Source: Clavibacter sp.
GTDB lineage: Bacteria; Actinomycetota; Actinomycetes; Nanopelagicales; Nanopelagicaceae
Direction: 5' to 3'
Length of the DNA stretch: 64,000 nt
Assembly (NCBI GenBank): GCA_003569145.1
Contig: BGOH01000001.1
Coordinates: 248,001 to 312,000, forward strand
Shown: positions 28,427-38,762 of the stretch, piece by piece
How positions within the stretch are numbered: position 1 is the stretch's first letter
Layout of the letters: each line of letters starts with the position of its first letter
The notes under the pieces: model-generated
Databases searched by the model: none
What the model was told of the DNA's origin: nothing
Seen by the model: only the letters and a program-made list of their open reading frames with translations
Position numbers and translations under genes: made by a program

Positions 28427-29329
28427 TTAACCCATCTTGCCGGTTACGTAAGCCTCAGTTCTTTCATCATCTGGAGTACTAAACATCTTCTTGGTTTCAT
28501 TAAATTCCACAAGTTTTCCAGTGCGGCGATCTGAAGTTAGATTCACCTCAGTTACATAAAAGGCAGTGTAGGAACTTACGCGAGCAGCCTGCTGCATATT
28601 GTGAGTGACAATAACAATGGTGTATTGCTTCTTAAGCTCTGCCATTAGCTCTTCTATGCGCAGCGTGGCAATTGGATCAAGTGCTGAACAAGGCTCATCC
28701 ATCAAGATAACCTCTGGCTCAACGGCAATCGAGCGAGCAATGCAGAGGCGTTGCTGCTGACCGCCTGAGAGGCCAAGTGCTGATTCGTTTAAGCGATCTT
28801 TAACTTCATCCCAGAGCGCGGCAGATTTAAGAGACTTTTCTACAATGTCATCTAGCTCTGACTTCTTCGGTCTGCCATTTACTTTTGGACCAAAGGCGAT
28901 ATTTTCATAGATGCTTTTTGGAAATGGATTTGGCTTTTGAAAAACCATACCAATGCGCCTTCTAACCTCAACTGCGCTAGCACTTGGATGATAGAGATCT
29001 GCATCATGATAAAAGAGTGAGCCATGAACTTTTGCGCCAGGGATAAGGTCATTTGTTCTATTCAAAGTCCTAAGAAGTGTTGACTTGCCACATCCAGATG
29101 GGCCGATAAAGGCGGTGATGTCATGAGATGGAATCTGCATATTTACATCACTAACCGCAACGAAGTCGCCATATGAGACGGCAACATCTTTGAGAGTGAA
29201 GACCGGGTCAACGAACTTCAAAGGCTCACTTGGTTTTCTAGTAGCGCTGCTGTTCATCGGACTTGACCCTTTCTTAGGTTCTTCCTTAGAGACTTTATTT
29301 GCCTGAGATTGCCTAAAAATCATTGACAT
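28427..29329 (-). CDS. pstB: Phosphate ABC transporter ATPase PstB
   Basis: 300 aa. Energises high-affinity phosphate import through PstCA. Walker [22 protein letters not shown]-loop [20 protein letters not shown] (the PstB hallmark), signature [14 protein letters not shown], Walker [16 protein letters not shown]. The start overlaps pstA by 1 nt; an internal Met at [13 protein letters not shown] would give a length nearer the usual ~260, so the first 24 residues are doubtful. Confidence 0.96.
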   Translation of the reverse strand: MSMIFRQSQANKVSKEEPKKGSSPMNSSATRKPSEPLKFVDPVFTLKDVAVSYGDFVAVSDVNMQIPSHDITAFIGPSGCGKSTLLRTLNRTNDLIPGAKVHGSLFYHDADLYHPSASAVEVRRRIGMVFQKPNPFPKSIYENIAFGPKVNGRPKKSELDDIVEKSLKSAALWDEVKDRLNESALGLSGGQQQRLCIARSIAVEPEVILMDEPCSALDPIATLRIEELMAELKKQYTIVIVTHNMQQAARVSSYTAFYVTEVNLTSDRRTGKLVEFNETKKMFSTPDDERTEAYVTGKMG

Positions 29330-30222
29330 TAAATGTTCCTCTTTCTCAAAGTGTAATCGCGAAGCAAGATTGCAAATAGGTTCATAGCAAAGAGAATTGC
29401 CAGAAGAATCAAGCTTCCAGCAGAGGCTAGAACTTGGAATTCCTCGCGTGAGTCTGAGGCGTATTTAAAGATCGCAAGCGGCAGGATGGTAAAGCCGCTA
29501 TCTAGCCCAGTTGGATTAAAGGTGACGAAGGAGAGAGCTCCTAGAAGAAGTAGCGGGGCTGATTCACCGATTGCGCGGGAGACCGCAAGAATTGTTCCCG
29601 TTGCAGTTCCTGGAACGGCAGATGGGATAACTAACTTACTAACAGCCTGCCAATGCGTGGCGCCAAGTGCCAGCGCTCCCTCTTTATATGAAGGAGGAAC
29701 TGCTCTAATGGCTTCGCGAGTGATGATAATGATCACTGGAAGAATCAACATCGCAAGAACGATGGCAGCTGATCCCACGGTAAAGCCCCAACTAAGTGGG
29801 CCGCGAGCAATGAAGGCAAGTCCGATTAATCCAAAGACTACCGCTGGAACACCTGCAAGGTTTTGAATATTTAACTCAAGGAGCGCGGTAAAGCGATTTC
29901 GCTTTCCAGCAAACTCTTCTAAATAAAGAGCAGTCATCACCCCAATAGGAACTGCAAATAAAGTGGCAAACCCAACTACCCAGATACTTCCCATGATTGA
30001 GGATTGAAAGCCTGCAGTATCAATATCGTAGGAAGGAAAGAATCTAACCAAATCCCAGGAGAGTAAGAATCCAGCATTGTTATAGAGGCGATAGATGATA
30101 TAAAAAATGAAAGCAAGAGAGGCAACGATGCTTATCGAAAGAAATGTAGTAAAAGTAAAATCTTTAATTCGGCGATCAAGTGATACGCGACTTTCAAGTG
30201 AAGTACTAGGAGTTGCCATCAC
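29329..30222 (-). CDS. pstA: Phosphate ABC transporter permease PstA
   Basis: 297-aa inner-membrane permease with six hydrophobic helices. The cytoplasmic EAA loop is [22 protein letters not shown], and the conserved [16 protein letters not shown] precedes it. It pairs with PstC to form the phosphate channel. It overlaps pstC by 4 nt and pstB by 1 nt, so the pst genes are translated as a coupled set. Confidence 0.95.
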   Translation of the reverse strand: MMATPSTSLESRVSLDRRIKDFTFTTFLSISIVASLAFIFYIIYRLYNNAGFLLSWDLVRFFPSYDIDTAGFQSSIMGSIWVVGFATLFAVPIGVMTALYLEEFAGKRNRFTALLELNIQNLAGVPAVVFGLIGLAFIARGPLSWGFTVGSAAIVLAMLILPVIIIITREAIRAVPPSYKEGALALGATHWQAVSKLVIPSAVPGTATGTILAVSRAIGESAPLLLLGALSFVTFNPTGLDSGFTILPLAIFKYASDSREEFQVLASAGSLILLAILFAMNLFAILLRDYTLRKRNI

Positions 30223-31162
30223 TCATAAACCTCTCTAAATCTTGCAATAAATCTATTTCCCAAGATATTTAGAATTAAAGTAACTGTAAATAAGACAGTT
30301 CCAACTAGGAAAATTGTGTTATAGGCAGATGAACCAACTTCTGCATCACCAATTCCGGCAAAACCAATAAAGGATGCCATCGTCTGCATTGGATCGCCTG
30401 GATTTGCCGAGAGCTTTGGATAGCTTCCAGCAACCATTAGGGCAATGGTGGTCTCGCCAAAGGCTCTAGCAAAGGCCAAAATCAATGCAGCTACCACTCC
30501 AGAAAGACCTGCATTTAAAACTACTTTCGTAGCAACCTCTCGCCTCGTTGCACCTAATGCATAAGCCGCCTCGCGCATAGCTCTTGGTACAGATGAGAGT
30601 GCATCATCAGCAACTGAGGCAATAATCGGAATAATTAAAATACCAGTCATCAACCCTGCGCCAAGGCGGTATATGCCAGTGGCTCACCAATCGGCCAGTA
30701 CTTCTCGACAAATTCTGGGTTTACTACATAAAGACCAAAGAGACCAAGAACAACTGTAGGGATTCCAGCCAGGATCTCAAGAATTGGTTTAACTATTCGG
30801 CGTAGATTAAAAGTTGCATAGTCACTTAGAAATATTGCTGAAGCAAGTCCGATTGGAATTGCAATCACCATAGCAATTAAAACGATAATAAAAGTTCCAG
30901 TTAATAAAGGGGCCATGCCATATTGAGATGGAGTAAATAACGGAGCCCAGACGGTTCCAAATACCTGAGTAGTTATTTCCTTAAGAAGTCTAAATGTGGT
31001 GGGAATCAAGGAGAGAACAATTCCAACAGTCACCAGAACTGAAACTAAAGTGGCTGAAGCCATAAATCTAGTGATTAATAATTGAATTAGATTTCTTCTG
31101 CGAAGGTGGGTAGAGGGAGCTAGCGACATTCCGGCGCTGCCGGATTGTGCTGTGGCGCTCAT
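30219..31162 (-). CDS. pstC: Phosphate ABC transporter permease PstC (frame-broken)
   Basis: About 314 aa, six membrane helices. The N-terminal part reads to ...GEPLAYTALAQG and then meets TGA; the C-terminal part continues one frame over at MTGILIIPIIASVADDA, with the EAA loop EAAYALGATRREVATKVVL. One extra G in the GGG run (plus-strand CCC 30654-30656) gives AQGLMTGILIIPIIAS, the expected PstC sequence. Neither half alone could make a permease, and the rest of the operon is intact, so a sequence error is the likely cause. Confidence 0.92.
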
Positions 31163-31220
31163 CCTCTACCCCTCTTCGTTATAACTTTTTAAAGCTTTTT
31201 GCTACTAATAAAACCTTACC

Positions 31221-32342
31221 TTAGTTGGCAAGCTTTCTTAGTTCAGCAAGATCTGCTTCCAACTTCTTGGTCTGCTCAGCAGTTAGGGGTAGGAACTTCG
31301 CCTTCTCGGCGAGGTTCTTTAGATCTGCTACATAGAACTCAATGAATGGAATTATCGCAGGATTCTTCTTTACCTGGTCATTATTGACATAGATAAATAG
31401 TGGACGAGCAAGTGGGGTGTAGGCGCCACTTAGCACGTTCTCTAGTGATGGTTCTGCGCATCCCTTACCGCCATCAATCGCAATTGCCTTATTGATATCC
31501 GTATTTTCTTTGTAGTAAGAGAATCCATAGTAGCCCATGGCGCCAGTTGAACGCTTGACACCATTTACAGTGACGTTGTCATCCTCTGTTGGGGTGTAAT
31601 CAACTCGTGAGCGCTTTGCAGGGCGACCATTGATCTGCTCTGTGAAGTATTCAAAAGTTCCTGAATCTGTTCCCGCGCCAAATAGCGGCATCTTAACTCT
31701 TGGGAAATCAGCACGAACTTGGTTCCAGTAATTGACCTTGCTTCCTGGCTCCCAAATCTTCTTTAGCTCAGCAACTGTTAGGCACTTTGCCCAGGTGTTC
31801 TTAGGATTTACTACAACAGAGAGCGCATCAGTTGCTAGGCGAAGTTCGGTGAACTTAATTCCAGCATCTTCGCATTGCTTACGCTGTGTTGCTGAATAGG
31901 CTGCTGATGCATTTGCGATATCTAGCTCGCCCTTACAGAAACGAGTCTGTCCGCCACCAGTTCCGGAAATACCAACTGTGATCTGAGTCTTTGAAACTTT
32001 CTGGAATGCTTCAGCTGCTACACCAGTAAGTGGTGCAACTGTGCTTGAGCCATCGATCTTGATTGTTCCAGTGACATTTGCATATTTCTTTGTATCAATT
32101 GTTGGAGTTGAAGTGCCAGCGGCTTGCTTACCGCCGGTCTTCTTCCACTTTAATCCACCACCTGCGATGGAGCACTTATATTCAATTCCCTTAGCATCAT
32201 ATCCAATCTTATTTCGTGAGCTGCACTTTCCAAGATTTGTTACTGGACCATCTGCTTCCTTGGCAAATGCTGGCGCGCTCATTAGAGATAGTGCAAGTCC
32301 CGTCGCGGTAAACATTGCGAGGATTCGCTTCTTTGAGAACAT
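31221..32342 (-). CDS. pstS: Phosphate-binding protein PstS
   Basis: 373 aa. Secreted phosphate receptor delivering Pi to PstCAB. Signal peptide about residues 1-27 (RILAMFTATGLALSLMSAPAFA-KE). It lacks a lipobox Cys at the cleavage site, so anchoring is unclear. Pi-binding segments are visible: IKIDGSSTVAPLTGVAAEAF, ISGTGGGQTRFCKGELDIANAS (with conserved Ser/Thr/Asp/Arg ligands) and GAGTDSGTFEYFTEQING. A ~45-residue Cys-containing insert (CSSRNKIGYDAKGIEYKC) lies between the signal peptide and the binding domain. AAAGG precedes the ATG. Confidence 0.95.
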   Translation of the reverse strand: MFSKKRILAMFTATGLALSLMSAPAFAKEADGPVTNLGKCSSRNKIGYDAKGIEYKCSIAGGGLKWKKTGGKQAAGTSTPTIDTKKYANVTGTIKIDGSSTVAPLTGVAAEAFQKVSKTQITVGISGTGGGQTRFCKGELDIANASAAYSATQRKQCEDAGIKFTELRLATDALSVVVNPKNTWAKCLTVAELKKIWEPGSKVNYWNQVRADFPRVKMPLFGAGTDSGTFEYFTEQINGRPAKRSRVDYTPTEDDNVTVNGVKRSTGAMGYYGFSYYKENTDINKAIAIDGGKGCAEPSLENVLSGAYTPLARPLFIYVNNDQVKKNPAIIPFIEFYVADLKNLAEKAKFLPLTAEQTKKLEADLAELRKLAN

Positions 32343-32427
32343 TTAAGAAAACCTTTCAATCAAAGTAGGTGCCGAAGGGCTTCGGCGTGACTGAATCTGA
32401 CCCTCTCTGGGTAAATAACCAATGGGT

Positions 32428-32449
32428 GCTAGGTGAACGGGAGGTGAAC
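32428..32449 (-). promoter_or_regulatory. PHO box (PhoP operator) upstream of pstS
   Basis: Two abutting 11-nt direct repeats on the minus strand, GTTCACCTCCC and GTTCACCTAGC, match the actinobacterial PhoP repeat unit GTTCACC-N4. They lie about 85-105 nt before pstS, and about 33 nt before the divergent orn start, so orn could also feel PhoP. A 16-nt hairpin GCCGAA-GGGC-TTCGGC (32371-32386) lies in the pstS leader. Confidence 0.75.
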
Positions 32450-32481
32450 TCTGACCTAGAAGTTGGGGGTATCGTGCCTGC

Positions 32482-33033
32482 GTGGCCCAAGAGAACCCTG
32501 CCTTGATTTGGATTGATTGTGAGATGACTGGGCTGAATCTAGCCTCAGATGCCCTAATTGAAATCGCAGTCTTGGTAACCGATAGCGAGCTAAATCTGCT
32601 TGGAGATGGAATCGATCTAGTTATCGCAACGACTCCAGAGAAACTAGATTCGATGAGCGATGAAGTAAAGAGAATGCATAGTGAATCTGGATTAATAGAA
32701 AAAGTGGCAAATGGAGTTAGTCTCTCGATAGCTGAAGAGAGGATTCTTGAGTATCTAAAGCAATACACAGCAGAGGGAAAGTCTCCCCTGGCTGGTAATT
32801 CGGTTGGGATGGATCGAAACTTTATTGCTAGGGATATGCCGCTACTAAATAGCTTTCTCCACTATAGAACTATTGATGTCTCATCAATAAAGGAGCTAGC
32901 AAAGAGATGGTATCCAAAAGCTTATTTCCAAGCTCCAAAGAAATCAGGCAACCATAGAGCCCTAGGTGATATTCAAGATTCTATTGCAGAGCTTGCTTAT
33001 TACCGCTCAGCAATATTTGTTTCAGATAAGTAA
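32482..33033 (+). CDS. orn: Oligoribonuclease
   Basis: 183-aa DEDDh 3'-5' exonuclease that degrades 2-5 nt RNA fragments, including pGpG from c-di-GMP breakdown. Motifs: IWIDCEMTGLNLASDALIEIA (DxE, the Orn hallmark), LAGNSVGMDRNFIARDMP (second Asp), and HRALGDIQDSIAEL (His and last Asp). The start is GTG 32482 without a clear ribosome site; it may be leaderless. It ends 4 nt from the convergent next gene. Confidence 0.95.
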   Translation: MAQENPALIWIDCEMTGLNLASDALIEIAVLVTDSELNLLGDGIDLVIATTPEKLDSMSDEVKRMHSESGLIEKVANGVSLSIAEERILEYLKQYTAEGKSPLAGNSVGMDRNFIARDMPLLNSFLHYRTIDVSSIKELAKRWYPKAYFQAPKKSGNHRALGDIQDSIAELAYYRSAIFVSDK

Positions 33034-33037
33034 TATT

Positions 33038-33490
33038 TCAAATATCTATTTCACTAAGCGCCTCTGCTAGATCTTTGCTTGGAGAGAGCTCAATTAGCTG
33101 ATAATTACTAGCTTCCTTTATTTTGTTGGTGATTCGAAATAAAAATTGCCTTGCTCCTAGTTGATCTGCAACGAGTGCGAGTAAGAATCTTTTTGGAGCC
33201 ATTCGGGCCAGTAAATCCCCTCCCCTAAGTTCGCTATTTAACTCTCTTGCTACTTCCAGCAATTGATCATCACTTAGATCTTTTAGATTAATAGCAATTA
33301 AGGTCACAGGGTTATCACTTCTCTGCGCCCAGGACCTTAGGCGAGATAAGGATTCATAGAAATAGACCGGGGTCATAAGGCCGGTTAGCCGATCAAATGA
33401 GCTGCTATCAAAGGAGGTCATAATTAGCCAAGCCTTACTAGCTTTTTTGATAATAACTAGAGCTATCTCATCCCCTATTCTTAAGGCCAT
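33038..33490 (-). CDS. Degenerate GGDEF-domain protein
   Basis: About 150 aa from ATG 33490 (a longer form to 33532 is possible). From FDRLTGLMTPVYFYESLSRL onward it follows the GGDEF fold (D-x-LTGL-x-N/T-R-x-x-F-x-x-x-L), then NPVTLIAINLKDLSDD in place of the Mg-binding D-x-D-x-F-K strand, and LRGGDLLARMAPKRFLLALVAD where a cyclase would have R-x-D-x-x-A-R-x-GGDEF-x-x-L. The catalytic loop is APKRF, so diguanylate cyclase activity is lost. The RGGD upstream of it is a coincidence of position. It might still bind nucleotide or a partner. Confidence 0.6.
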   Translation of the reverse strand: MALRIGDEIALVIIKKASKAWLIMTSFDSSSFDRLTGLMTPVYFYESLSRLRSWAQRSDNPVTLIAINLKDLSDDQLLEVARELNSELRGGDLLARMAPKRFLLALVADQLGARQFLFRITNKIKEASNYQLIELSPSKDLAEALSEIDI

Positions 33491-33492
33491 AT

Positions 33493-33870
33493 ATGAAGCT
33501 CTTTGGCTCGAAGGTCTATCTAATAGCTGCAACTCTGGTGCGCCTTGAAGCGCTATTTCTTGCTGGCCTTGCTAGTTACCTTGCGATAAGAACTGCAACA
33601 AGTAAGGTCGAAGAGCTCGATGCCATATTGGCTGAGATTATTTTCTTAAGCATCGCCAGCACTGGACTCTTCTTTGCTGGCAAAGGATTTATCGCAAAGC
33701 GAAACTTCGCCCGCGCCCCAACTGTTCTTGCTAATTTAATAGCCATCGGTGTTGCTTACTACATGATTGATGGCGAGAGAGATTTGCTAGGAATTGGTCT
33801 TGGAAGCTTTGCTCTAGTTACTTTACTTGCCGCACTAGCTGCAATCCCTCACCAAGGCACTACTTCCTGA
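33493..33870 (+). CDS. Four-helix membrane protein, unknown function
   Basis: 125 aa with four hydrophobic segments (starting MKLFGSKVYLIAATLVRLEALFLAG) and short charged loops. I do not recognise the family. Its ATG and the ATG of the divergent GGDEF-like gene face each other in the 8-nt palindrome CATATATG (33488-33495), so promoters must lie within the neighbouring coding sequence or both transcripts are leaderless. The 3' end overlaps the convergent SDR by 22 nt. Confidence 0.7.
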   Translation: MKLFGSKVYLIAATLVRLEALFLAGLASYLAIRTATSKVEELDAILAEIIFLSIASTGLFFAGKGFIAKRNFARAPTVLANLIAIGVAYYMIDGERDLLGIGLGSFALVTLLAALAAIPHQGTTS

Positions 33871-34548
33871 TCCTCCCAAAGTAATCCAGTCTGATCTCCT
33901 GGGTTAAATGTTCTAGTCGCTAGCCAGATTGCAGTTGCTGCTCCTTCAGCAGCGCTTCTTGGCGCATCAGCCCCGCCCATATCAGTTCTACTGTGGTTAG
34001 GACATATTGCATCAACTAAAAATCCTCTAGCGCCATGATTAGTTTCATGAGCAAGATTTCTTACTAGCGCATTTACTCCAGCCTTTGAAATGCGATAAGG
34101 AGCAAGTCCACCTGCATTTCCAGGACCGCTCATTCTTCCAAGACAGGCAGAGAAAATTATTACTCGTCCATTTCTTGCCTCAGCCATTGGGGCTGCTATG
34201 GAATTTACTAAAGTAAAGACTGAGTTGAGATTGATATCCAAAACTCTTGCCCACTCTTGATCATTGGTCTTAAGCGTCTTTGCCATCTTCTCACTCATTA
34301 CCCCATGGGCAAGAACTAGAATCTCTGGAGTTCCATATTTGGCTAGTAACTCCTGGCTGACGCTTCTAACTTGAGAAATCTGCTGGCAATCCATTAACTC
34401 AAAGGCAATCCCGAGCTCACTTGATGCCGCCTCGGCCCGCTGGCGATCTTTACTTATACCTATTACTTCTGTCGCCTCGAGCTTTTAGAGCCTTTGCCAC
34501 CTCATAGCCCAGACCCCTGCTTGCCCCAGTAACAAATGCCAACGCCAT
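33849..34548 (-). CDS. Short-chain dehydrogenase/reductase (frame-broken)
   Basis: About 232 aa. The Rossmann start MALAFVTGASRGLGYEVAKAL (TGxxxGxG) is followed by a frameshift near 34467: one base too many in GACAGAAGT. Removing one A gives RGDRVIGISKDRQRAEAAS, reading on into MDCQQISQVRS. The catalytic region has VIIFSACLGRMSGPGNAGGLAPYRISKAGVNALVRN, with the Y-x-x-x-K pair (YRISK) and a Ser/Cys strand before it. NAD(P)H-dependent oxidoreductase of unknown substrate. Unlike the other broken genes here, the error is an insertion. Confidence 0.8.
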
Positions 34549-34584
34549 TTCATAAGCCTGCCCTAGAGCAGAGCTTTTTGCATC

Positions 34585-34614
34585 GCCAAAGTGTGGCCAA
34601 GAACGCCACTTGGC
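34585..34614. repeat. Inverted repeat in the SDR-kgd divergent gap
   Basis: GCCAA and GTGGC (34585-34589, 34593-34597) pair with GCCAC and TTGGC (34605-34609, 34610-34614): a 10-bp stem with a 3-nt bulge and a 7-nt loop. It lies about 50 nt before the kgd start in a 115-nt gap and could be an operator or a leader hairpin for kgd. Confidence 0.4.
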
Positions 34615-34663
34615 GGTAGGAAGGCAGAGCGCAACAAAGATAGGCTTACTTTCTGTGGCAGGC

Positions 34664-37600
34664 ATGACTCCTGAGAATAAATTTGGCGGCTCATTCGGCT
34701 CTAATGAATGGCTCGTCGATGAGATGTATGAGCGATACCTAGCCGATCCAAATTCAGTTGAAGCCAATTGGCAAGAGTTCTTCTCTGGATATAAACCAGC
34801 AACTAATGGCGCAGCAAGCTCAGTAGCAAAAGCAGCTACCCCGCCAATTCCAAAACGCCAACAGGTTAAAGAAGCTCCTGCGCAAGAAATTAAAAATACG
34901 CCACCACCTATTCAAGAAGTTGTTCGAGCAAATCCTGCTCCAATTCCAACGCCAGCAGAGGCAGTTAAAAAATCTGCTCCACAAATTGCAACCCCAACTG
35001 CTGCAAGAGTTGAACCACTTAGAGGAGTCTCTGCTCGAGTTGTTACAAGTATGGAAGCTTCGCTAACAGTTCCAACTGCAACCAGTGTCAGAGCAATTCC
35101 TGCAAAATTAATGATTGATAATCGCACTGTAATTAATAATCATTTAAAGCGAGCCAGAGGTGGAAAGGTTTCATTCACCCATCTAATTGGCTACGCCATG
35201 ATTAAGGCGCTTCGCGAAAATCCAGAGATGAATACCTTCTTTACCGAGCTTGATGGAAAACCAGCAATTGGATATCCCGATCACATCAATCTTGGAATTG
35301 CTATTGATTTAACTAAAGAAGATGGATCTCGCCAATTACTTGTGCCATCAATTAAGGGATGTGAAGGCCTTGATTTTGGAAACTTCTGGGCCTCTTATGA
35401 AGCGTTAGTAAAGAAAGCTCGCTCTGGAGCACTTAGTGTTGAAGATTTCAGTGGCACAACAGTTTCGCTAACCAATCCTGGAACTCTGGGAACAGTTCAC
35501 TCTGTGCCTAGGCTAGTAACTGGCCAGGGCTTGATTCTTGGCGTTGGAGCAATGGATTATCCAGCAGAATTTCAAGGCGCCAGTGAGGAAACTATTGCAA
35601 CCTTGCAATCTCTAAAGTAATTACTCTGACCTCCACCTATGACCATCGCATTATTCAAGGAGCGCAATCAGGCGACTTCTTAAAGAAAATCCATGAGATC
35701 CTGCTTGGGGCAGATAATTTCTATGAAGAGATATTTGCTGCCCTTCGAATCCCTTATGTTCCAATTACTTGGCATAACGATATTCCAGAGGGTAAAGAGC
35801 AGCTAAATAAAGCAGCACGTCTACAGCAATTGATTCAGGCCTACCGCACTAGCGGCCACTTAATGGCTGATACAGATCCACTGGAATACCAGCAACGTAG
35901 CCATCCAGATCTTGATGTAATTACCCACGGCCTAACGCTCTGGGATCTTGATAGAGAGATTGCAACTGGCGGCTTTAGTGGTCGCCCTTATGCAAAAATG
36001 CGAAATGTTCTGGGAATCTTGCGCGACTCTTACTGCAGATCAATTGGCATTGAGTATATGTATATCGACTCACCGGAAGAGCGCAAATGGATTCAGAGCC
36101 AAGTTGAAGTTGGCGCCCCCTTCTTTCCAAGGGAGGAGCAGTTAAGAATTCTTCGCAAATTAAATTCTGCAGAGGCTTTTGAAACATTTCTTCACACAAA
36201 GTTTGTGGGACAAAAGCGCTTCTCGCTGGAGGGCGGCGAATCAGTTATTCCAATTCTTGATGCAATTGCAAGATATGCCGCTAAAGCAAAATTAGATGAG
36301 GTATGCATCGGAATGCCGCATCGCGGCAGGCTAAATGTCTTAGCTAATGTCGCTGGAAAAAATTATGGGCAAATCTTCCAAGAATTCGAAGGGCACTATC
36401 AAGAAAATGAGGTTCAGGGTTCAGGAGATGTGAAGTATCACCTTGGAACATATGGGGACTTCATAACTGAATCTGGCGATCAAACCAAGATATATCTTGC
36501 AGCAAATCCCTCACATCTTGAGGCAGTAAACCCTGTTCTTGAAGGAATTGTTAGGGCAAAGCAAGATAAGAAGAATGTAAGAGATATCTATAGCGTTCTT
36601 CCAGTATTGATTCATGGCGATGCTGCATTTGCTGGACAAGGCGTGGTCTCAGAGACGCTAAACATGTCGCAGCTTCGTGGCTATCGCACTGGCGGAACTA
36701 TCCATGTAGTCATTAATAATCAGGTGGGCTTTACTACCTCACCAGATTCTGCTCGCACCTCTCGCTATTGCACCGATATTGCCAAGATGATTCAAGCTCC
36801 GGTATTTCATGTCAATGGCGATGATCCTGAGGCATGTGTAAGAGTTGCAAGAGTTGCCTTTGAATATCGCCAGAGCTTTAATAAAGATGTCATCATCGAC
36901 ATGGTCTGCTACAGAAGGCGCGGACATAATGAGGGCGATGAACCAAGCTTTACACAACCAAGAATGTATAAATTAATTGATGCTAAGCGCTCAACTCGAG
37001 TTCTCTATGCCGAAGCCCTAGTTGGACGCGGCGATATCACCCAAGAAGAGTCTGATGAAATTGCAAAGGAATTCCAGGGTCAACTAGAAGCAATCTTTAA
37101 TATGGTCCATGACAAGCTTCCAGAAAAACCTGCATTTAATAAGCTAGAAGAGTTAGATCCGCTAAAGGCAAATACTGCAATTAGTGAAGAATAGCTAGAA
37201 AAATTGCTGCTACTCAAGTAGCAACGCCGCAAGGATTTAAAGTACATCCAAAACTTGCTCCACAATTACAGCGACGCGTCACAATGCTTGATGATGGAAC
37301 TATTGATTGGTCAGGCGGTGAGATGCTTGCACTTGGCTCTCTACTTCTCGAGGGTCACACCGTAAGACTTGCAGGTCAAGATGTTGGTCGTGGAACTTTC
37401 TCTAATCGCCATGCAGTAATTCGTGATTATGAAAATGGATCAGAGTGGATTCCGCTGCGAGAATTAATAAGTGGAAGTACTCATCTCTTTGTCATTGATT
37501 CATTGCTTTCAGAGTATGCCGCCCTTGGCTTTGAATATGGATACTCACTAGAGCGTGAGGATGCTTTAGTTCTTTGGGAAGCTCAATTTGGTGATTTTGC

Positions 37601-38315
37601 CAATGGCGCACAAACAATTATTGATGAATTTATCTCCTCATCACTACAAAAGTGGGGCGAGAGATCCTCGCTAGTCATGCTTCTTCCTCATGGTTATGAA
37701 GGACAAGGCCCAGATCACTCATCTGGTCGAATTGAACGTTTCTTAACCCTGGCAGCTGAAAACAATATGACTATTGCTCAGCCAAGTTCTGCTGCTTCTT
37801 ATTTCCATCTATTGCGCTGGCATGTGAAAAACCCTGCCAGAAGGCCGTTAATTGTCTTTGAACCTAAGTCCATGCTTCGACTAAAGGCTGCCGCTGCCCA
37901 GCTCACAGATTTCACCTCTGGAACATTTACTCCAGTTCTCAGTGATCCTGCAATTACTAGCGCCTCAAAGATAGTTCTTTGTAGCGGAAAGATTTATTGG
38001 GAGTTAGTAGCAGAGCGAGCAAAACGCTCAGATAGCTCGACAGCGATAATTAGGCTCGAGCAACTTTATCCACTTGCTATCGATCAAATATTGGCAGAGC
38101 TTTCAAAGGCCCCTAATGCGAAGTTAGTCTGGGTTCAAGATGAGCCAGCAAATCAAGGTCCATGGCCATTTATCTCAAGTAATCTTCAAGAGGCACTTGG
38201 GGCAAGAAAGCTAAATAGAGTTTCTAGAAAATCTGCTGCAAGCCCTGCTACTGGAAGTATCTATATGCACGAGGAAGAACAGAAAGCACTTCTTGCAGAA
38301 GTATTTGCCAGCTAG
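34664..38315 (+). CDS. kgd: Multifunctional 2-oxoglutarate decarboxylase/dehydrogenase Kgd (two frame breaks)
   Basis: About 1217 aa once two breaks are joined. Actinobacterial fusion of an E2-type succinyltransferase domain (no lipoyl domain) with the ThDP-dependent E1 of the 2-oxoglutarate dehydrogenase complex, central to the TCA cycle. Start ATG 34664: [20 protein letters not shown] is the conserved E1 N-terminal helix. The E2 domain ends with the catalytic TYDHRIIQG; the E1 part has [33 protein letters not shown] and [16 protein letters not shown]. Break 1: AAA at 35614-35616 needs one more A ([14 protein letters not shown]). Break 2: AA at 37190-37191 needs one more A ([12 protein letters not shown]). 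All three segments are colinear and complete, so this is one gene. Confidence 0.93.
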
Positions 38316-38323
38316 TTTTACTA

Positions 38324-38734
38324 CTACTTGCCTTCAGAGATTAGCGAGAGCGCTGCAGTTCTAGCTAGAAAAGTTACTCTCTCAACAAGTGCGCGGCGCA
38401 TTACTGATGCAGCAATTAACCGAGATCCATCATGAATCTCGCAGGCAAAGGTAAGAATTCCCTCTTCATAGCTAACGCATGTTGCAGAGCCTTGAATTTC
38501 ACTGCCAATACCCAGAGCATCATGAATTTCAAGTTCCATATCAGTTAGCGTGGTCGTTTCACCATTTTCTAAAAACTCAGCAATAGCTGAATTGCAAGCA
38601 CTCTCCATCAAGGTGATAAGAAAACTAGATGAAAGTATTGGCATATCTCCACTGCCATGAGCAAGTGCGGTATCTCCAGGCCTAACCACCATCTGGGAAA
38701 TACCAACAGCTCCAAGAATTAACTCTGCTTGCAT
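38324..38734 (-). CDS. FlK-like hotdog thioesterase family protein
   Basis: 136 aa. It resembles the fluoroacetyl-CoA thioesterase-like group: VVRPGDTALAHGSGDMPILSSS and ITLMESACNSAIAEFL, with the central helix Glu of ALMExA type, then TLTDMELEIHDALGIGSEIQG in place of the T-H-x-A strand. It is cytosolic. The substrate is unknown; housekeeping acyl-CoA hydrolysis is a guess. It converges with kgd with an 8-nt gap. Confidence 0.75.
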   Translation of the reverse strand: MQAELILGAVGISQMVVRPGDTALAHGSGDMPILSSSFLITLMESACNSAIAEFLENGETTTLTDMELEIHDALGIGSEIQGSATCVSYEEGILTFACEIHDGSRLIAASVMRRALVERVTFLARTAALSLISEGK

Positions 38735-38762
38735 AGAAATTAACTTAGCAGGGCGGGGTTAA

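Noticed and set aside
33180-33240. RGGD in the GGDEF-like protein taken as an intact active site
   Set aside because: It falls one turn before the true GGDEF position; the aligned loop is APKRF, so the enzyme is not catalytic.
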